A stretch of 64,000 bases of DNA from Capra hircus (taxonomy: Eukaryota; Chordata; Mammalia; Artiodactyla; Bovidae). The notes under the pieces are model-generated. The model was not told the DNA's origin. It ran no database searches and saw nothing but the letters and a program-made list of their open reading frames with translations. Positions 46,276-58,212 of this stretch are shown here, one piece after another. Location: the NCBI RefSeq assembly GCF_001704415.2, contig NC_030821.1, forward strand, positions 40,469,210 through 40,533,209. The letters are read 5' to 3'. Both the position numbers and the translations under genes were made by a program. How positions within the stretch are numbered: the first letter of the stretch is position 1; every line of letters starts with the position of its first letter.

Positions 46276-47090
46276 AACAACAGAAGAAAAAATAGCCAAG
46301 CTTGAGAAATAGCATCTTGATTACTTATGAACTCCCAGATTTTGAATTTGGAACATTTTGTGTCTCAGAAATGTTATTTTAGAATCCTTTCTATTTCATC
46401 ATTGTTAAATTTTTTCTTCTTTTATTTTTGACTTGTGTTATTTTGACTGTTTTATTTCTCCCTATAGTCAGATATACCCTAAGACACATGACAAGAAAAG
46501 AGCAGATTTGGGATTTTAAGCCAGATCTATCTGAATTATAACTCCATGTTAAGAAAGCAACAAACGAGCAAGAATATAATTTCAAAAGATACATAGAAGA
46601 AGCCAGTTTGTCAGCTGTAGTCCTGGCTTAGAAAAACAGAGAGCGTTACAAATAAAATATATATTATTTCCTGGAATTTAAGCTTTTATAGGCAGTTACC
46701 CTTTGACATAAATTGCAGCAGTATCTTTTTCAATCCATCTAGAGTAATGGAAATAGAAACAAAAATATATGCAAGTTCCAAATCAAAACTTAAAGTGGTT
46801 ATTATGACTCTCTTCCAACACTGTCTACCTGTGATATATTCTCCTTCCCAATAGTTTTCTTCTCCATTTTATTTCTTTTGTTTAATAACTATCACAATCC
46901 AATAGTCACCAAACAAGAAATAGGAATGTAATTCTACACTCTGTCTCCCAAACCCTGAATTATTCTTCCATAGCGTGCTATAGTCTATTACTCCTTATTC
47001 TGTACTATTGTTTCTTTACATGTCTAGATCTACTGAGGGATCTTGTATTAATCATAGTGGTTAGTACTTTGTGATGTAGTTCTACTGAGC
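46276..47090. other. Unique AT-rich sequence
   Basis: No repeat or gene recognised. Confidence 0.45.
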
Positions 47091-47166
47091 TGGCCAAAAA
47101 GTTGGTTTGGAATTTTCCATAAGATATAGTGGAAAAATTCAAGAGAACTTTTTGGCAACCCAATAG
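47091..47166. mobile_element. Mariner-derived miniature element (hairpin)
   Basis: A ~76-base near-palindrome: GGCCAAAAAGTTGGTTTGG pairs with the reverse complement of 'caagagaactttttggcaa', around a short loop at about 47120-47128. It matches the common ruminant mariner-derived MITE. Such hairpins can be processed like microRNA precursors in some mammals (MADE1 and the miR-548 family); no evidence of that exists here. Confidence 0.8.
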
Positions 47167-47196
47167 TTTTTTTTTTTTTTTTCACTTGAGCTTAGA

Positions 47197-47506
47197 AGTC
47201 CAACCTAAAGGAAATCAGTCCTGAATATTCATTGGAAGGACAGATGCTGAAGATGAAGCTCCAATATTTTGGTCACCTGATGCGAAGAGCTGCTTCATTG
47301 GAAAAGACCCTGAGGCTGGGAAAGATTGAAGGCGGGAGGAGAAGGGGATGACAGAGGATGAGATGGTTGGATGGCATCACTGTCTCAAAGGACATGAGTT
47401 TGAGCAAGGTCTGGGAGTTGGTGATGGACAGGGGAGCCTGGTGTGCTGCAGTCCATGGGGTCGCAAAGAGTCAGACACAACTGAGCAACTGAACTGAACT
47501 GAACTG
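47197..47506 (+). mobile_element. BovB LINE, 3' fragment
   Basis: 'tccaacctaaaggaaatcag' to 'gagcaactgaactgaactga'. The last ~310 bases; one frame through it is nearly open but is only the extreme C-terminus. Carries the 'SPEYSLEG' 3' variant. Confidence 0.92.
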
Positions 47507-47526
47507 GTAGTCCTACCTATACAGCC

Positions 47527-47788
47527 ACTGCTGCTGCTGCTGCTAAGTCGCTTCAGTCGTGTCTGACTCTTTGCAACCCCATAGACAGCAGCCCACCAGG
47601 CTCTGCCATCCCTGGGATCCTCCAGGCAAGAACCCTGGAGTGGGTCGCCATTTCTTTCTCCAATGCATGAAAGTGAAAAGTGAAAGTGAAGTCACTCAGT
47701 CATGTCCGACTCTTTGCGACCCCATGGACTGCAGCCTACCAGTCTCCTCCGCCCATGGGATTTTCCAGGGTTGCCATTGCCTTTTCCA
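47527..47788 (-). mobile_element. BOV-A2 dimeric SINE (reverse) with CTG tail
   Basis: Reverse BOV-A2: two monomers (47546-47670 and 47690-47788), with a (CTG)n run at about 47528-47544 at its 3' end. AGC/CTG microsatellites at BOV-A2 tails are typical of bovids. The second monomer is truncated at its 5' end. Confidence 0.93.
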
Positions 47789-48187
47789 TACAGGCACTGG
47801 TAAGAGAAATAATTTGTTAAGTCATCATGGAATCATTTTGTTAGATAACCAGTAAATATTTTTTGTGTCTCTAGCATATTTAAGACTTTGGGCTGTTTGT
47901 TTTTTGCTGTTCAAAAAGGAACTCAAGTTTTTCTTGCTTGGACAGGTGTTGGAATAACCCTGGTGAAAATTTACAATTGCTTCAGCAGTGATTTTTTTAA
48001 GTTCAAGTAATTTACTAAGTTGAAATTAGAATGAGTTTATATATCTTTCATTAACGTCTGTTTTCAGTCCTCATCCTCTACCTTGTGCTTTCTTCAACCC
48101 ATTCCATTTAGTGCATAAGGAAGTCAAGTGGACAGAAGGAAGAGCACAGACCTGGATTCCACTTTATAGTCTGGCTTCACCTCAGTC
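47789..48187. other. Unique sequence
   Basis: No repeat or gene recognised. Confidence 0.45.
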
Positions 48188-48189
48188 CA

Positions 48190-48411
48190 TGCATGTGTGT
48201 GTGGGTGTGTGTGCTCAGTCACTAAGTGTTGTTCAACTCTTTTGTGATCTCATGGACTTTAGCCCACCAGCCTCCTTGTCCATGGAGTTTTTCAGGAAAG
48301 AATATTGAAGCAGGTTGCCATTTCCTACTCCAGGAGATCTTTGAACCTGTGTCTCTTGAAATTTCTGCATTGGCAGGTAGATTCTTTACCATTGAGCCAC
48401 CAGGGAATCCC
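48190..48411 (-). mobile_element. Bov-tA SINE (reverse)
   Basis: 'gttcaactcttttgtgatct' tail, 'ttgccatttcctactccagg' middle, 'ttaccattgagccaccaggg' head. Starts after a short (TG)n run at 48194-48211. Confidence 0.93.
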
Positions 48412-48717
48412 CTACACGACGCTTGAATCCCTGGTAGTGACGTTTAAAGAAAAGCCTTTATTTCCCTCCGCTAGATTCCCTTGATCGAGGGACTTCAACT
48501 AGGGTAATATATGTGGCTTAAATTTCTACCAATCTCCATTCCTCTCTAAGGAAGAAATGGTGACCTGGCTTAGCGGTGAGTCTTGGAGAAGAAATAGATG
48601 TGCAAAGCTGTGTTCTCAGTCTCACTACTCTAAACCAGCAAGTGAGGGCGATTGCTGTCCTGCACTGGTGCATGTGGGCAACCATGTAAACGTTTAAGTT
48701 CCGATGTAGTCTGTTTG

Positions 48718-48930
48718 GGGCTTCTCAGGTGGCGCTAGTGGTAAAGAACCCACCTGCCAATGCAGGATACATGAGTTGTGGAGTCCATCCCTGAGTTGGG
48801 AAGATCCCCTGAAGAGGGCATGGCAACCCACTTCAGTATTCTTGTCTGGAGAATCCCACGGACAGAGGAGCCTGGTGGGCTACAGTCCATGGGGTCGCAA
48901 AGAGTCAGACATGACTGAAGGGACTCATCC
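48718..48930 (+). mobile_element. Bov-tA SINE
   Basis: 'ggggcttctcaggtggcgct', 'gaagatcccctgaagagggc', 'ggggtcgcaaagagtcagac'. Close to consensus throughout. Confidence 0.95.
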
Positions 48931-49880
48931 ATTGTGTAGTAATGTGTAAACGGGTAAGATCTAATGTTCTATATACTAAAACCTTATTATTGCCTAATAC
49001 TCAGGTATTAAGCTATAATCTTATTTATAAGCAAACATTTATTGAATGACTATTATTTGCCATGTTTTATATAATGGGGATTTAAAGTTAAAAAAGGATA
49101 AGCTCATAATCAAATTATTCTCTAGTAAGAGAAGCAGAGCAGTAGATAACCCAGCCAGCCACCTCTGAAGGAGGACTCGGAAAAGAGGCCACAGAACAAA
49201 CTGTTAATGTATCTATTTATATTCAAACTTTTGTCATAATCTGTCACTAAATATTTCAGTTATCGTTTCTGTTTTGGTTTATACTTCCTTACAGAACATA
49301 ATCAAGGTCTTCAATTACATAGCATATTTAGGATACAATTTGACTATTGGAAGACCATGTAAAAGCCATCCCACCTCATTCCTTGGCACTCAGTATTCTC
49401 CAGAATGCTTTTACCTTTATAACTAACTTTTGAAGGCCTTAGGACCATCTGATGAGTACACAATTTGTGTGCTTGCTTGGATATGTCTACTCTGATCCAA
49501 ACTCCTTTTCTCTTTGTCCTGTCCTTGCTTTTCAGACTAGCATCAATACTAAGGACTTAGTTTTGTAAAGCTCCATAACAGTTGTTAGTGACTTAGAGAT
49601 ATTATGCAATCTATAAAATATTTGTTATCCTGAATTAATTCATGGATTGGCTCTCCTTTTTCTACAGAATTGAGAAGCTTGGACCCAGTGTGTTTTGTGG
49701 ATGTGTGCATGCATGCATATGTGTATGTGTGTGTGCATGCCAAATATATGTAGCTTTAGCATTTTCTGAAGCCTTCATATTAATATCACATTGATAATTG
49801 TTAGGTTGAGCCATCATATATGATTTACTCTAAATATCTGCCTTTCCTCTTTGTTTTTCTTTCTGATGGACAAGCAAATT
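48931..49880. other. Unique sequence with alternating purine-pyrimidine tract
   Basis: No gene or family recognised. 49698-49741 is a GT/GCAT-rich alternating tract (GTGCATGCATGCATATGTGT and onward), a sequence type able to adopt Z-DNA. Confidence 0.5.
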
Positions 49881-49887
49881 GCCTTCT

Positions 49888-50105
49888 TTTTTAAAATTTA
49901 TTTATTTTAATTGGAGGCTAATTACTTTACAGTATTATAGTGGTTTTTGCCATACATTGACATGAATCAGCCATGGGTTTACATGTGTTCCCCATCCTGA
50001 ACCCCTCCTCCCACCCGCCTCCCCATCCCATCCCTCTGGGTCATCCCAGTGCACCAGCTCTTAGCACCCTGTCTCATGCATCAAACCTGGACCGGCGATC
50101 TAAAG
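49888..50105 (-). mobile_element. Bovine-type L1 3' end (reverse)
   Basis: 'ttttaattggaggctaatta', 'ttgacatgaatcagccatgg', 'ccatcctgaacccctcctcc' and 'gggtcatcccagtgcaccag' are the reverse complement of the ruminant L1 3' UTR. About 215 bases, 5'-truncated. Confidence 0.88.
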
Positions 50106-50345
50106 CAAGGTGTTGGGTTGTTTCAAGCTAATCTGGGATCCCTGTTATTTTGTCAAGAGATTGCAAGCAGATCAGGGATCTACTGTCTTAAGGTGTGAGT
50201 CACTCATTTTGAATGTTTATCACACTTGGCTATTCTAATTTGATTATTCACTGGGTTAAATCATTAATGATCTTTATTACAAATTTTCACTTATTTTCTT
50301 CATTATTTTAGAGACCAAAGAGATTTGGTTTGTTTTATGACATCA

Positions 50346-50577
50346 GATTATGGGACTTCCCAGGTGGTGCTAGTGGTAAAGAACCCACCCATCAATGCTG
50401 GAGACAGAGAGACACTGGTTTGATCCCTGGGTCAGAAAGATCCCCTGGAGGAGGGCATAGTAATCCATTCCAGTATTCTTTCCTGGAGAATCCCATGGAC
50501 AGAGGAGCCTGGTGGGCTACAGTTCATCAGGTTGCAAAGAGTGGGACACTACTGAAGTGCCTTAGCACATATAGCAC
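50346..50577 (+). mobile_element. Bov-tA SINE
   Basis: 'gggacttcccaggtggtgct' head, 'gatcccctggaggagggcat' middle, 'gagtgggacactactgaagt' tail. ATGACATCA at 50337-50345 and 50578-50586 is a perfect 9-base target duplication. Confidence 0.95.
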
Positions 50578-50586
50578 ATGACATCA

Positions 50587-50984
50587 ATTATATTCATTTT
50601 CATATTATTTTTCCCACTTTCATAGCCTCTTTTCATTTCAGGAAAGCAGTTATTTCAGGTAATAGTTTCAGTTTCTATCACCATGAATTTCTAGATTTTT
50701 TTATATAATTTTTTTCCATAAAGTTGCAATTATACTTTATTTTCCTCTGTTATGTACAAGCTTATAACTTTCTAACTTTTGTGAATGGAATGATAACTAT
50801 AAAGTGTTGAGAAATCAGCTCTGTTCTGAAATGAGGAGGATGGTATAAAATGAGTAGTGTATACGGCAACCCTTAGCTGTGTCTAAATTACAGTAGGTTG
50901 CAATAATTATACCATGGAAAGAATAGTGTTTTACCCTTTAAGTCATCCTAAATGCTCAATAAACATTAACAATGGAAGGCAGTT
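50587..50984. other. Unique AT-rich sequence
   Basis: No repeat or gene recognised. Confidence 0.45.
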
Positions 50985-51185
50985 TAGTGCAGTGGTTAAC
51001 AATCTGTCTTGGAATCACACTGACCTAGTATTTGAATCCCTCATCTGACATTAACTACATTTTGGACAAGTCATTTAACCTCTGTACAACTAAGGTTGTT
51101 CAACTGTTCTAAAAAATGACAATAAAGTCTCAAAAGATAATTATCTAATTTAATTTAATGTACTTAAGGTGCTTAACATTCAATT
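50985..51185 (+). mobile_element. MIR SINE
   Basis: 'gcagtttagtgcagtggtta', 'cactgacctagtatttgaat', 'acaagtcatttaacctctgt' are forward MIR landmarks in order. Confidence 0.75.
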
Positions 51186-51724
51186 GGATGTGAATTTGTG
51201 GGGTTGCATGACAAACATTCAATGGTGTTGATCATGATAATGAGGAAGATGCTACTGAAGGGGATTTTGATTGAAGCAGAAAGCATTATACTGGAGATGT
51301 TGATAAGCTAGACTGGCTTCATTTTCCTTTTCCCACATTAGGCACCCAGAGTCTTGCTGATCTAGTGAAGTATATTGGGATGGAAAAGTTTCTCCTCTGT
51401 GGCTCTAAATATATGGCAAATCTGCAGCAGAGAGCAAAGATAAAGATGAATTAGAAGTCAGAGTTTTAGAGTGCAAAAAACTTCAGCTGGTAAGGAGGTA
51501 GAGTGTAGGACAGACTGTTTAAAAACAGGTGTCAAAGTCAGCCATCTAAGCAAAGGATGTAAGTGTAAGGAAGGCAAAGGGTTAAGTGTTAGATTGCTTT
51601 TAGAATTCCTTTTATTACTTAAATGTGAATATGGAATGTATTTTCAGGTAAAAATTGACAGGTCCAGCTTGTTAAAGAGATACTGCCTTTTTAAGACTTC
51701 AACACGAAGACATGCCTAGCACCA
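51186..51724. other. Unique sequence
   Basis: No repeat recognised. The 82-residue frame at 51471-51719 is Lys/Cys-containing but has no domain. Confidence 0.45.
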
Positions 51725-51733
51725 TGCCTGTTG

Positions 51734-51943
51734 TGTGTGCTCGGTCATTCAGTCATATCCTCCTCTTTGCGACCCTATGGCCTGTAGCCTGCCAGGCTCT
51801 TCTGTCCATGGGATTCTTCAGGCAAGAATACTGGAGTGGATTGCCATGCCCTCCTCCAGGGGATCTTCCCAATGCAGGGATCATACTAGTGTCTCCTGCA
51901 TTAGCAGGCAGGTTCTTTACCACTAGCACCACCTGGAAAGCCC
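51734..51943 (-). mobile_element. Bov-tA SINE (reverse)
   Basis: 'attcagtcatatcctcctct' tail, 'ggcaagaatactggagtgga' middle, 'ccactagcaccacctggaaa' head. TGCCTGTTG at 51725-51733 and 51948-51956 is the target duplication. Frames on both strands here are by-products. Confidence 0.94.
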
Positions 51944-51956
51944 ACAGTGCCTGTTG

Positions 51957-52374
51957 CATAATGATTAACAGTTAATATAAGTTTGCTGATTAGCTATTAT
52001 TTAACAAAAATAATCGAGAATAGAAAATACAGTGCAAAGAAAATGGGAATTATGTTTATGACAAGGAAAAGAATAAAAAGTATTATCAAGTATTACATTT
52101 TAATAATGTGACACTAGGTTGTTGATGACAATATGTTTTCATGCTTTTTGGTTTTATGTTATTTTATTATTTACTTACTCTATTTTTTTAAGTTCTTGAT
52201 TTATTTTTATGCTCTACTTATTTGAATGGTATTCCCCTTATGGAGAGACTATGAATTATGAAAACAAATTTAAAAGGAATTTTTAATATTAAAAAGGGAT
52301 TTTTAAATTTTCAAAAGGAATTTTCAGCTTGTTTCAGATTGTAACTGCTTGAATCTCTCATATCCAGTTGGCCT
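51957..52374. other. AT-rich sequence with local direct repeats
   Basis: No family recognised. 52268-52325 contains three variants of AAAAGGAATTTTT at irregular spacing. Confidence 0.45.
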
Positions 52375-52885
52375 TTGTGGCAGACAGAACCTAAGGTGAC
52401 ACCTCTTCAATGACCTCTGCCATCTGGTATTCATAAATCCCCTAGTGAGGATTGTGTCCGTGACTTACTTCTAAGCAAGTGAATATTGGAAACTTGAGGT
52501 TTTGTAACTCCCATGATTTTGTTATAGGCTATAAGACTTCACTTTGCTAGTAAATTTCTTCTTTTTCTTTTGTATATTTGAAGAAGCAAACTGCCATGTT
52601 GTGAAATGCTTATATAAATATCATATGGCTTGTAATATGGGTGGTCTCTAGAATTTAAGAGTGGTCTCTGGCTGATAAGCAATAAAGAAGTCATACAGCT
52701 GCAAGGAAGTCAACTCTGCCAACAAAACTTGCTCCTAGTCAAGTGCAGCTTTGGTTGTGACCTTGATGACTTGGAGCCGTGGGCTCACTAATCCATGCAT
52801 GGAATCTTGGTCCATGAAAACTGTGAGACAAAAGCTGTGCTTTAAGCTGCTAAATTTGTGCTAATTTTTATGCAGCATAGAAATG
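52375..52885 (+). mobile_element. MaLR/ERVL-type LTR relic
   Basis: 'ggcagacagaacctaaggtg', 'gaagcaaactgccatgttgt', 'gtggtctctggctgataagc', 'aactgtgagacaaaagctgt' and 'taagctgctaaatttgtgct' follow a MaLR-like LTR in forward order, about 500 bases. Non-coding; subfamily not resolved. Confidence 0.5.
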
Positions 52886-53838
52886 AATAGGCCTTTCATA
52901 ATTTCAACATTTATCATTTTATTTACAGAAATTTTTCTTGTATCAGAGTTTAAAAATACGACTACTCTTCTGCTGTCCCCCGCCCCCACCAAGATCTCCA
53001 GTTGTGCATATGTTAGATCTTCCTTATTTTCTTTTTGACCATTTAAATTTATTTTTTTAATTCTTATTGTCTTATCATTTTTATTCTATCCTTTCTAATA
53101 AGTTTGGCTTAAAATTTATTCATTTTTGGGTCTCAGAATTTGATATATATTTTTGTATTCTTTTCTTTTTTCCTCCCAAGTCATTTTTCTCTCACTTAAT
53201 TATTTCTTTTCATCTATTTGTAGCATTAGTTCTTGAATTTTTGATTTGAGATGTTTTAATATTTTCCCAAAAGATTTTTTAGATGATACATGACCCAAGT
53301 GGAAGGATTGTGTTTCTTCTACATCATCATTCACGTTTTTTACTTGAGAAAGGGAGATTTTATTAGTTGAATTGTTTGGATTTTCATTTTCCATATAGCT
53401 GATTGTTAGAAGTGTGTGTTGACTCCATTAATTTAATTAAACATACTTTAAGATTATTTAATGCTATAAAATTTAAAAAGAACTTGATTTAAAAAATCAG
53501 AAAAGATTTGTTTAGTATAATTTGGTTTCTTGTTGCTTTTGAAGAAATTTCTCACTACTGGAGCAATGTGATTTTTTTTTAATATGAAAAAATAACTGAC
53601 TAAATTCTCATGCACTGTTTCTCAAGCATTGTGATTTGTCTGGTATAAAAAAAAATAACTGACTAAATTCTTATCAACGTAAAGGCTTGTTTTCATCCTC
53701 TTCTTTGTGTAAAAAAAGGAAAGAATGAATGAATGAAACCCCTTGGCAAAAGTTAATGAGTGTCAAGGAAACAAGTGAATAAAAAAATAACAATAAAGGC
53801 TAGAATATCCACTTCAATAGAAAATTCCATTAATTGAT
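52886..53838. other. AT-rich sequence with a ~61-base imperfect tandem duplication
   Basis: No gene recognised. 53565-53608 and 53626-53671 are related: both contain GCAxTGTGATTT and AAAAAATAACTGACTAAATTCT, with a period of about 61 bases. The Phe/Ile-rich plus frame at 53067-53249 is compositional. Confidence 0.5.
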
Positions 53839-55383
53839 CATTCAGTTCAGTTCAGTCGCTCAGCCGTGTCCGACTCTTTGCGACCCCATGAATTGCAGCA
53901 CGCCAGGCCTCCCTGTCCATCAACTCCCTGAGTTCACCCAAACCCATGTCCATTGAGTCAGTAATGCCATCCAGCCATCTTATCCTCTGTTGTCCCCTTC
54001 TCCTCCTACCCCTAATCCCTCTCAGCATCAGAGTCTTTTCCAATGAGTCAAGTCTTCGCATGAGGTGGCCAAAGTATTGGAGTTTTAGCTTTATCATCAG
54101 TCCTTCCAATGAACACACAGGACTGATCTCTTTTAGAATGGACTGGTTGGATCTCCTTGCAGTCCAAGGGACTCTCAAGAGTCTTCTCCAACACCACAGT
54201 TCAAAAGCATCAATTCTACGGCACTCAGCTTTCTTTATAGTCCAACTCTCACATCCATACATGACCACTGGAAAAACCATAGCCTTTACTAGACAGACCT
54301 TTGTTGGCAAAGTTATGTCTCTGCTTTTGAATATACTATCTAGGGTGGTCAAAACTTTCCTTCCAAGGAATAAGGGTCTTTTAATTTCATGGCTGCAATT
54401 GCCATCTGCAGTGATTTTGGAGCCCCCCAAAAATAAAGTCTGACCCTGTTTCCACTGTTTCCCCCTCTATTTTCCATGAAGTGATGGGACCAGATGCCAT
54501 GATCTTCGTTTTCTGAATCTTGATCTTTAAGCCAACATTTTCACTCTCCTCTTTCACTTTCATCAAGAGGCTTTTTAGTTCCTCTTCACTTTCTGCCATA
54601 AGGGTGGTGTCATCTGCATATCTGAGGTTATCGATGTTTCTCCCGGCATCTTGATTCCAGCTTGTGTTTCTTCCAGTCCAGCGTTTCTCATGATGTACTC
54701 TGCATAGAAGTTAAATAAGCAGGGTGACAGTATAGAGCCTTGATGTAATCCTTTTCCTATTTGGAACCAGTCTGTTGTTCCATGTCCAGTTCTAACTGTT
54801 GTTTCCTGACCTGCATAGAAGTTTCTCAAGAGGCAGGTCAGGTGGTCTGGTATTCCCATCTCTTTCAGAATTTTCCACAGTTTATTGTGATCCACACAGT
54901 CAAAGGCTTTGGCATAGTCAATAAAGCAGAAATAGATGTTTTTCTGGAACTCTCTTGCTTTTTCCATGATCCAGTGGATGTTGGCAATTTGATCTCTGGT
55001 TCCTTTGCCTTTTCTAAATCTAGCTTGAACATCTGGAAGTTCATGGTTCATGTATTGCTGAAGCCTGGCTTGGAGAATTTTGAGCATTACTTTAATAGTG
55101 TGTGAGAATGCTCAGTAGTTTGAGCATTCTTTGGCATGGCCTTTCTTTGGGATTGGAATGAAAACTGACATTTTCCAGTCCTGTGGCTACTGCTGAGTTT
55201 TCCAAATTTGCTGGCATATTGAGTGTAGCACTTTCACAGCATAATCTTCCAGGATTTGAAATAGCTCAACTGGAATTCCATCACCTCCACTAGCTTTGTT
55301 CATAGTGATGCTTTCTAAGGCCCACTTGACTTCACATTCTAGGATGTCTGGTTCTAGGTGAGTGATCACACCATCATGATTAC
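53839..55383 (-). mobile_element. BovB LINE (reverse), 1.5 kb
   Basis: Minus-strand BovB from the RT N-terminal part to the 3' end. Reverse frames: 55369-55187, 55087-54575 (fingers and palm with intact FIDYAKAFDCVDH and 'GLHQGSILSPCLFNFYAEY'), 54599-54387 and 54430-53852 (192 residues, C-terminal). A deleted base near 54645 shifts the frame just before YADD, so the catalytic motif is lost from the palm frame. TTGAT (53834-53838 and 55384-55388) may be the target duplication. Confidence 0.95.
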
Positions 55384-55388
55384 TTGAT

Positions 55389-56385
55389 ATTAAAAACCTG
55401 GGTGGACAAAGAAGTGCTCAGTGGAAACTTCCTTTGTCAAGCATGTATTCCTTGTCCAATTTAAATGCTAGCATCCTCTAGAATACTTTCACTTTCTAGT
55501 GAATTGAATTCTAATATTCTTGTTAATCCTAGAGTAGAAATATTTTTTCTTTAATAGAAGGACTTCTGTTGTAAAGCAAGGAGAATGAGAGACAAAATCT
55601 AATTCAAAACATCCAGTAATGGACCATAATTTCAGTGGTTTGTTAACAGGCATAGTATGCTAGGGTGTGTGTGTCTTGATAATCTTAGTATTACCTAAAA
55701 TTACTTCTAACTAAAAACTAAATAGTAAAATTGCTTTTGTTTTATTTAAGCATGTTAGTGTTAGAGAGAATTTATATATTTAATTGTTTTCCTATTTAAA
55801 TCTTAGATATCTTATGTAGAAGAATTTGAAAACTATTGGCAATTGTAATTTTATGAGACTTGCATTCAATTCATTTACTATGAACATGTTTATCATGTTT
55901 TCTGAACAACATGAACTCAATTAATGGAAGTTTAGTGTTTTGAACCACTTTTAGAGTAAGGAAGAATTTTGGTTAAAGGAAAATTCCACTATTTAATCTT
56001 TTTGATTCCTATATTACTTTATAACCATGATTCATTTAGGGGAATAATTGCAAACTTCACTCTTCCTTCTCTATGAAGCTTTATGTCCCATCTTATTCTT
56101 TCCTCTTTAGCTCCTAACCATTATAGTTGGCTTTTGGAAATGACTCTGAAATATTGAAGAAATTTAGTGTTTTTCTAAATTTTGCACAGAAATGTAAAAC
56201 AGTGTATAAAATTCAAACTCTGCATAATTGGTTTGGTCCAAACGTACTAATATATGTTAATTATTCATTAACAAACATTAATATATGTGTATATGTCTCT
56301 GTGTTTATATATATGGTTATAATTTTCAAAATTAGCAGACAGTATTTAAACTGGCCTTTAAAAAAACTGTTTATTTTTATTAACT
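55389..56385. other. Unique AT-rich sequence
   Basis: About 1 kb with no repeat or gene recognised. The 99-residue plus frame at 56127-56426 runs into the SINE below and has no domain. Confidence 0.45.
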
Positions 56386-56387
56386 CA

Positions 56388-56487
56388 TTGCAGCATATAG
56401 GATCTGGTTCCTCAACCAGGGTTTGAACCCTGGCTCCCTGTGTTTGGTAACATAGAGTCTTAGCCACTGGATCACCAGGAAAGTCCC
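56388..56487 (-). mobile_element. CHR-type SINE, tRNA-like part (reverse)
   Basis: 'gcatataggatctggttcct', 'aaccagggtttgaaccctgg', 'agtcttagccactggatcac', 'caggaaagtccc' is the reverse complement of the tRNA-derived head of a CHR SINE. The GC-rich body is absent. Confidence 0.82.
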
Positions 56488-57199
56488 CACACTGGGCCTC
56501 TTTGTCTATGAAAATTCTGTTTAATGTCATTACTTTCTGAATAATTCTCCACCTTTGTTGTATTTTTCTATTCTCCACTGTTTAGAAAGCTGTAAAAGAT
56601 TATTTTAAATGATGATGTGTATAAAGCAAATCAGATTGCTTTTTCCAAAACTTTCATTTCCTGGAAGAACTGAATTTAAAATGCTTTTTTCCCTTTTGTT
56701 TAAAGTAAAAAAAAATTAATGTAACTAAGCTTCATTTTTATGTAATATCCATTTTTATTTTCTGAAACGGACTGTAAGGTAATATGCATCTTAGAAATTT
56801 TCCAAAGAAAAAAGAGAAAAGAAAAGTGATATTGCAGTAACTTATCAGTAAACAAGTATACAAAAGAACAAACCAAAACAACACAACAGTTACTTTCTGT
56901 TGAAGCTCATATAACCATTACAGAACTTCCCTGAGCTACAACCAGCTACTTCAAATAATATATATAAGCAGCATGCAGCAGAACTTGAGCTTGTCATTTT
57001 TAATTTCTATACTTGGGAATCTATATCTTAGCAAAGTCTCAGCTCTCTAGCACACTGAGCTATGTAGTGGATATAATCTGAATCAAAGCACAATTGCAAA
57101 AATGTCAAACATGATGAAAAAGAGAAAATGACTACAAAGGAGAATTCACCACGGTAACTCTTTGCAGTTCCCAACATAGAGGCCTGGTAGCCTCATCAA
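56488..57199. other. Unique AT-rich sequence
   Basis: No repeat or gene recognised. Confidence 0.45.
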
Positions 57200-57560
57200 A
57201 GATACAAGAGATGGAAAAGGCCCATTAGGTCATCAAACCTATCCCCTCACCAAAGAAAGAAAATGAATTCAAGCCATCCTATCTGCTGGCTTCAAACCAA
57301 ATTCAGGATAGAAAGACCCTGCTGCTGCTCTTGATACATTATTTCATGACACTGGATGTCATTTATACAAAAACCTGAAATGAATTGTCTGCCCCCAGCA
57401 TCCTAGAATCACAGAATAGACTTTGAGAGCTGGAAGGTACCTCAGTCCAGCCTCCTCATTTTATAGAAGAGTACTCTGAGGGCCTGAGAGGTTAAATGAC
57501 TAGCTCAAATCCACAAAGCCACTCACAGCTGGATGAGCATTAAAACCAAAGTTTCCAGAG
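57200..57560 (+). mobile_element. L3/CR1-like LINE relic
   Basis: 'ctagaatcacagaatagact', 'gagagctggaaggtacctca', 'ctcctcattttatagaagag' and 'gaggttaaatgactagctca' resemble the 3' part of CR1-clade LINEs (mammalian L3). The upstream 'cccattaggtcatcaaacct' may be a second piece. Ancient and non-coding. Confidence 0.5.
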
Positions 57561-58008
57561 ATATCCAAACTGCTTTTCTAGCAAATAATCCTCTTTTGGG
57601 GGGAAGAAAAAAGAACCTTGATAAAAATCTATTCTACACTACCTTATACCTAACACGTGGATTTAACTTATTTCTTCCAATGATCTTGTTTTTAAAATTC
57701 TAACTTTGAAGTGGAAATCTAGGTTTTCACTGTCAAAATGTAATTCCCACAGTTAATATTGACTCCAGAAGAGATTTTCAGTTGTGCACCAATTCTCTCT
57801 TCTGTGTTAGGCTCAAAGAAATCTATAGAGCTATAATAACTTCATTGGTTGACTATAAATGCAATGGGTCTGAGAGTGATAGATTTAAAAATTTCTCTAA
57901 ACATTATTTCTTCATCTCCCAAACCATTAGAATAGCTCTATTGTGATGCGTTTTAATATTTTACCAGTGGAAAAGTGGGAAACATAGATGGCCGGGGAAA
58001 TGAAAGTG
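57561..58008. other. Unique sequence
   Basis: No repeat or gene recognised. Confidence 0.45.
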
Positions 58009-58010
58009 AA

Positions 58011-58212
58011 AAGTATTAGTTGTTCAGTCATGTTCCACTCTTTGCAACCCCATGGACCGCAGCCCACCATGCTCCTTCATCTATGGGATTTCCCAGGAAA
58101 GAATACTGGAGTGGGTTACTATTTCCTTCTCCAGGGGATCTTCCTGACTCAGGGATTGAACATGGGTCTCCCAAGTTGCAGGAAGATTCTTTACCATCTG
58201 AGCTGCCAGGGG
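58011..58212 (-). mobile_element. Bov-tA2 SINE (reverse)
   Basis: 'cagtcatgttccactctttg' tail, 'tactggagtgggttactatt' middle, 'ttaccatctgagctgccagg' head. The 105- and 128-residue frames across it mix SINE and flank and are not genes. Confidence 0.93.

Noticed and set aside
3224..55369. Many reverse-transcriptase-like open frames (up to 242 residues), which might suggest a retron, group II intron or novel RT system
   Set aside because: All are pieces of BovB, recognisable by order and motifs, broken by stops and frameshifts, with BovB 3' ends and no associated non-coding RNA or partner gene.
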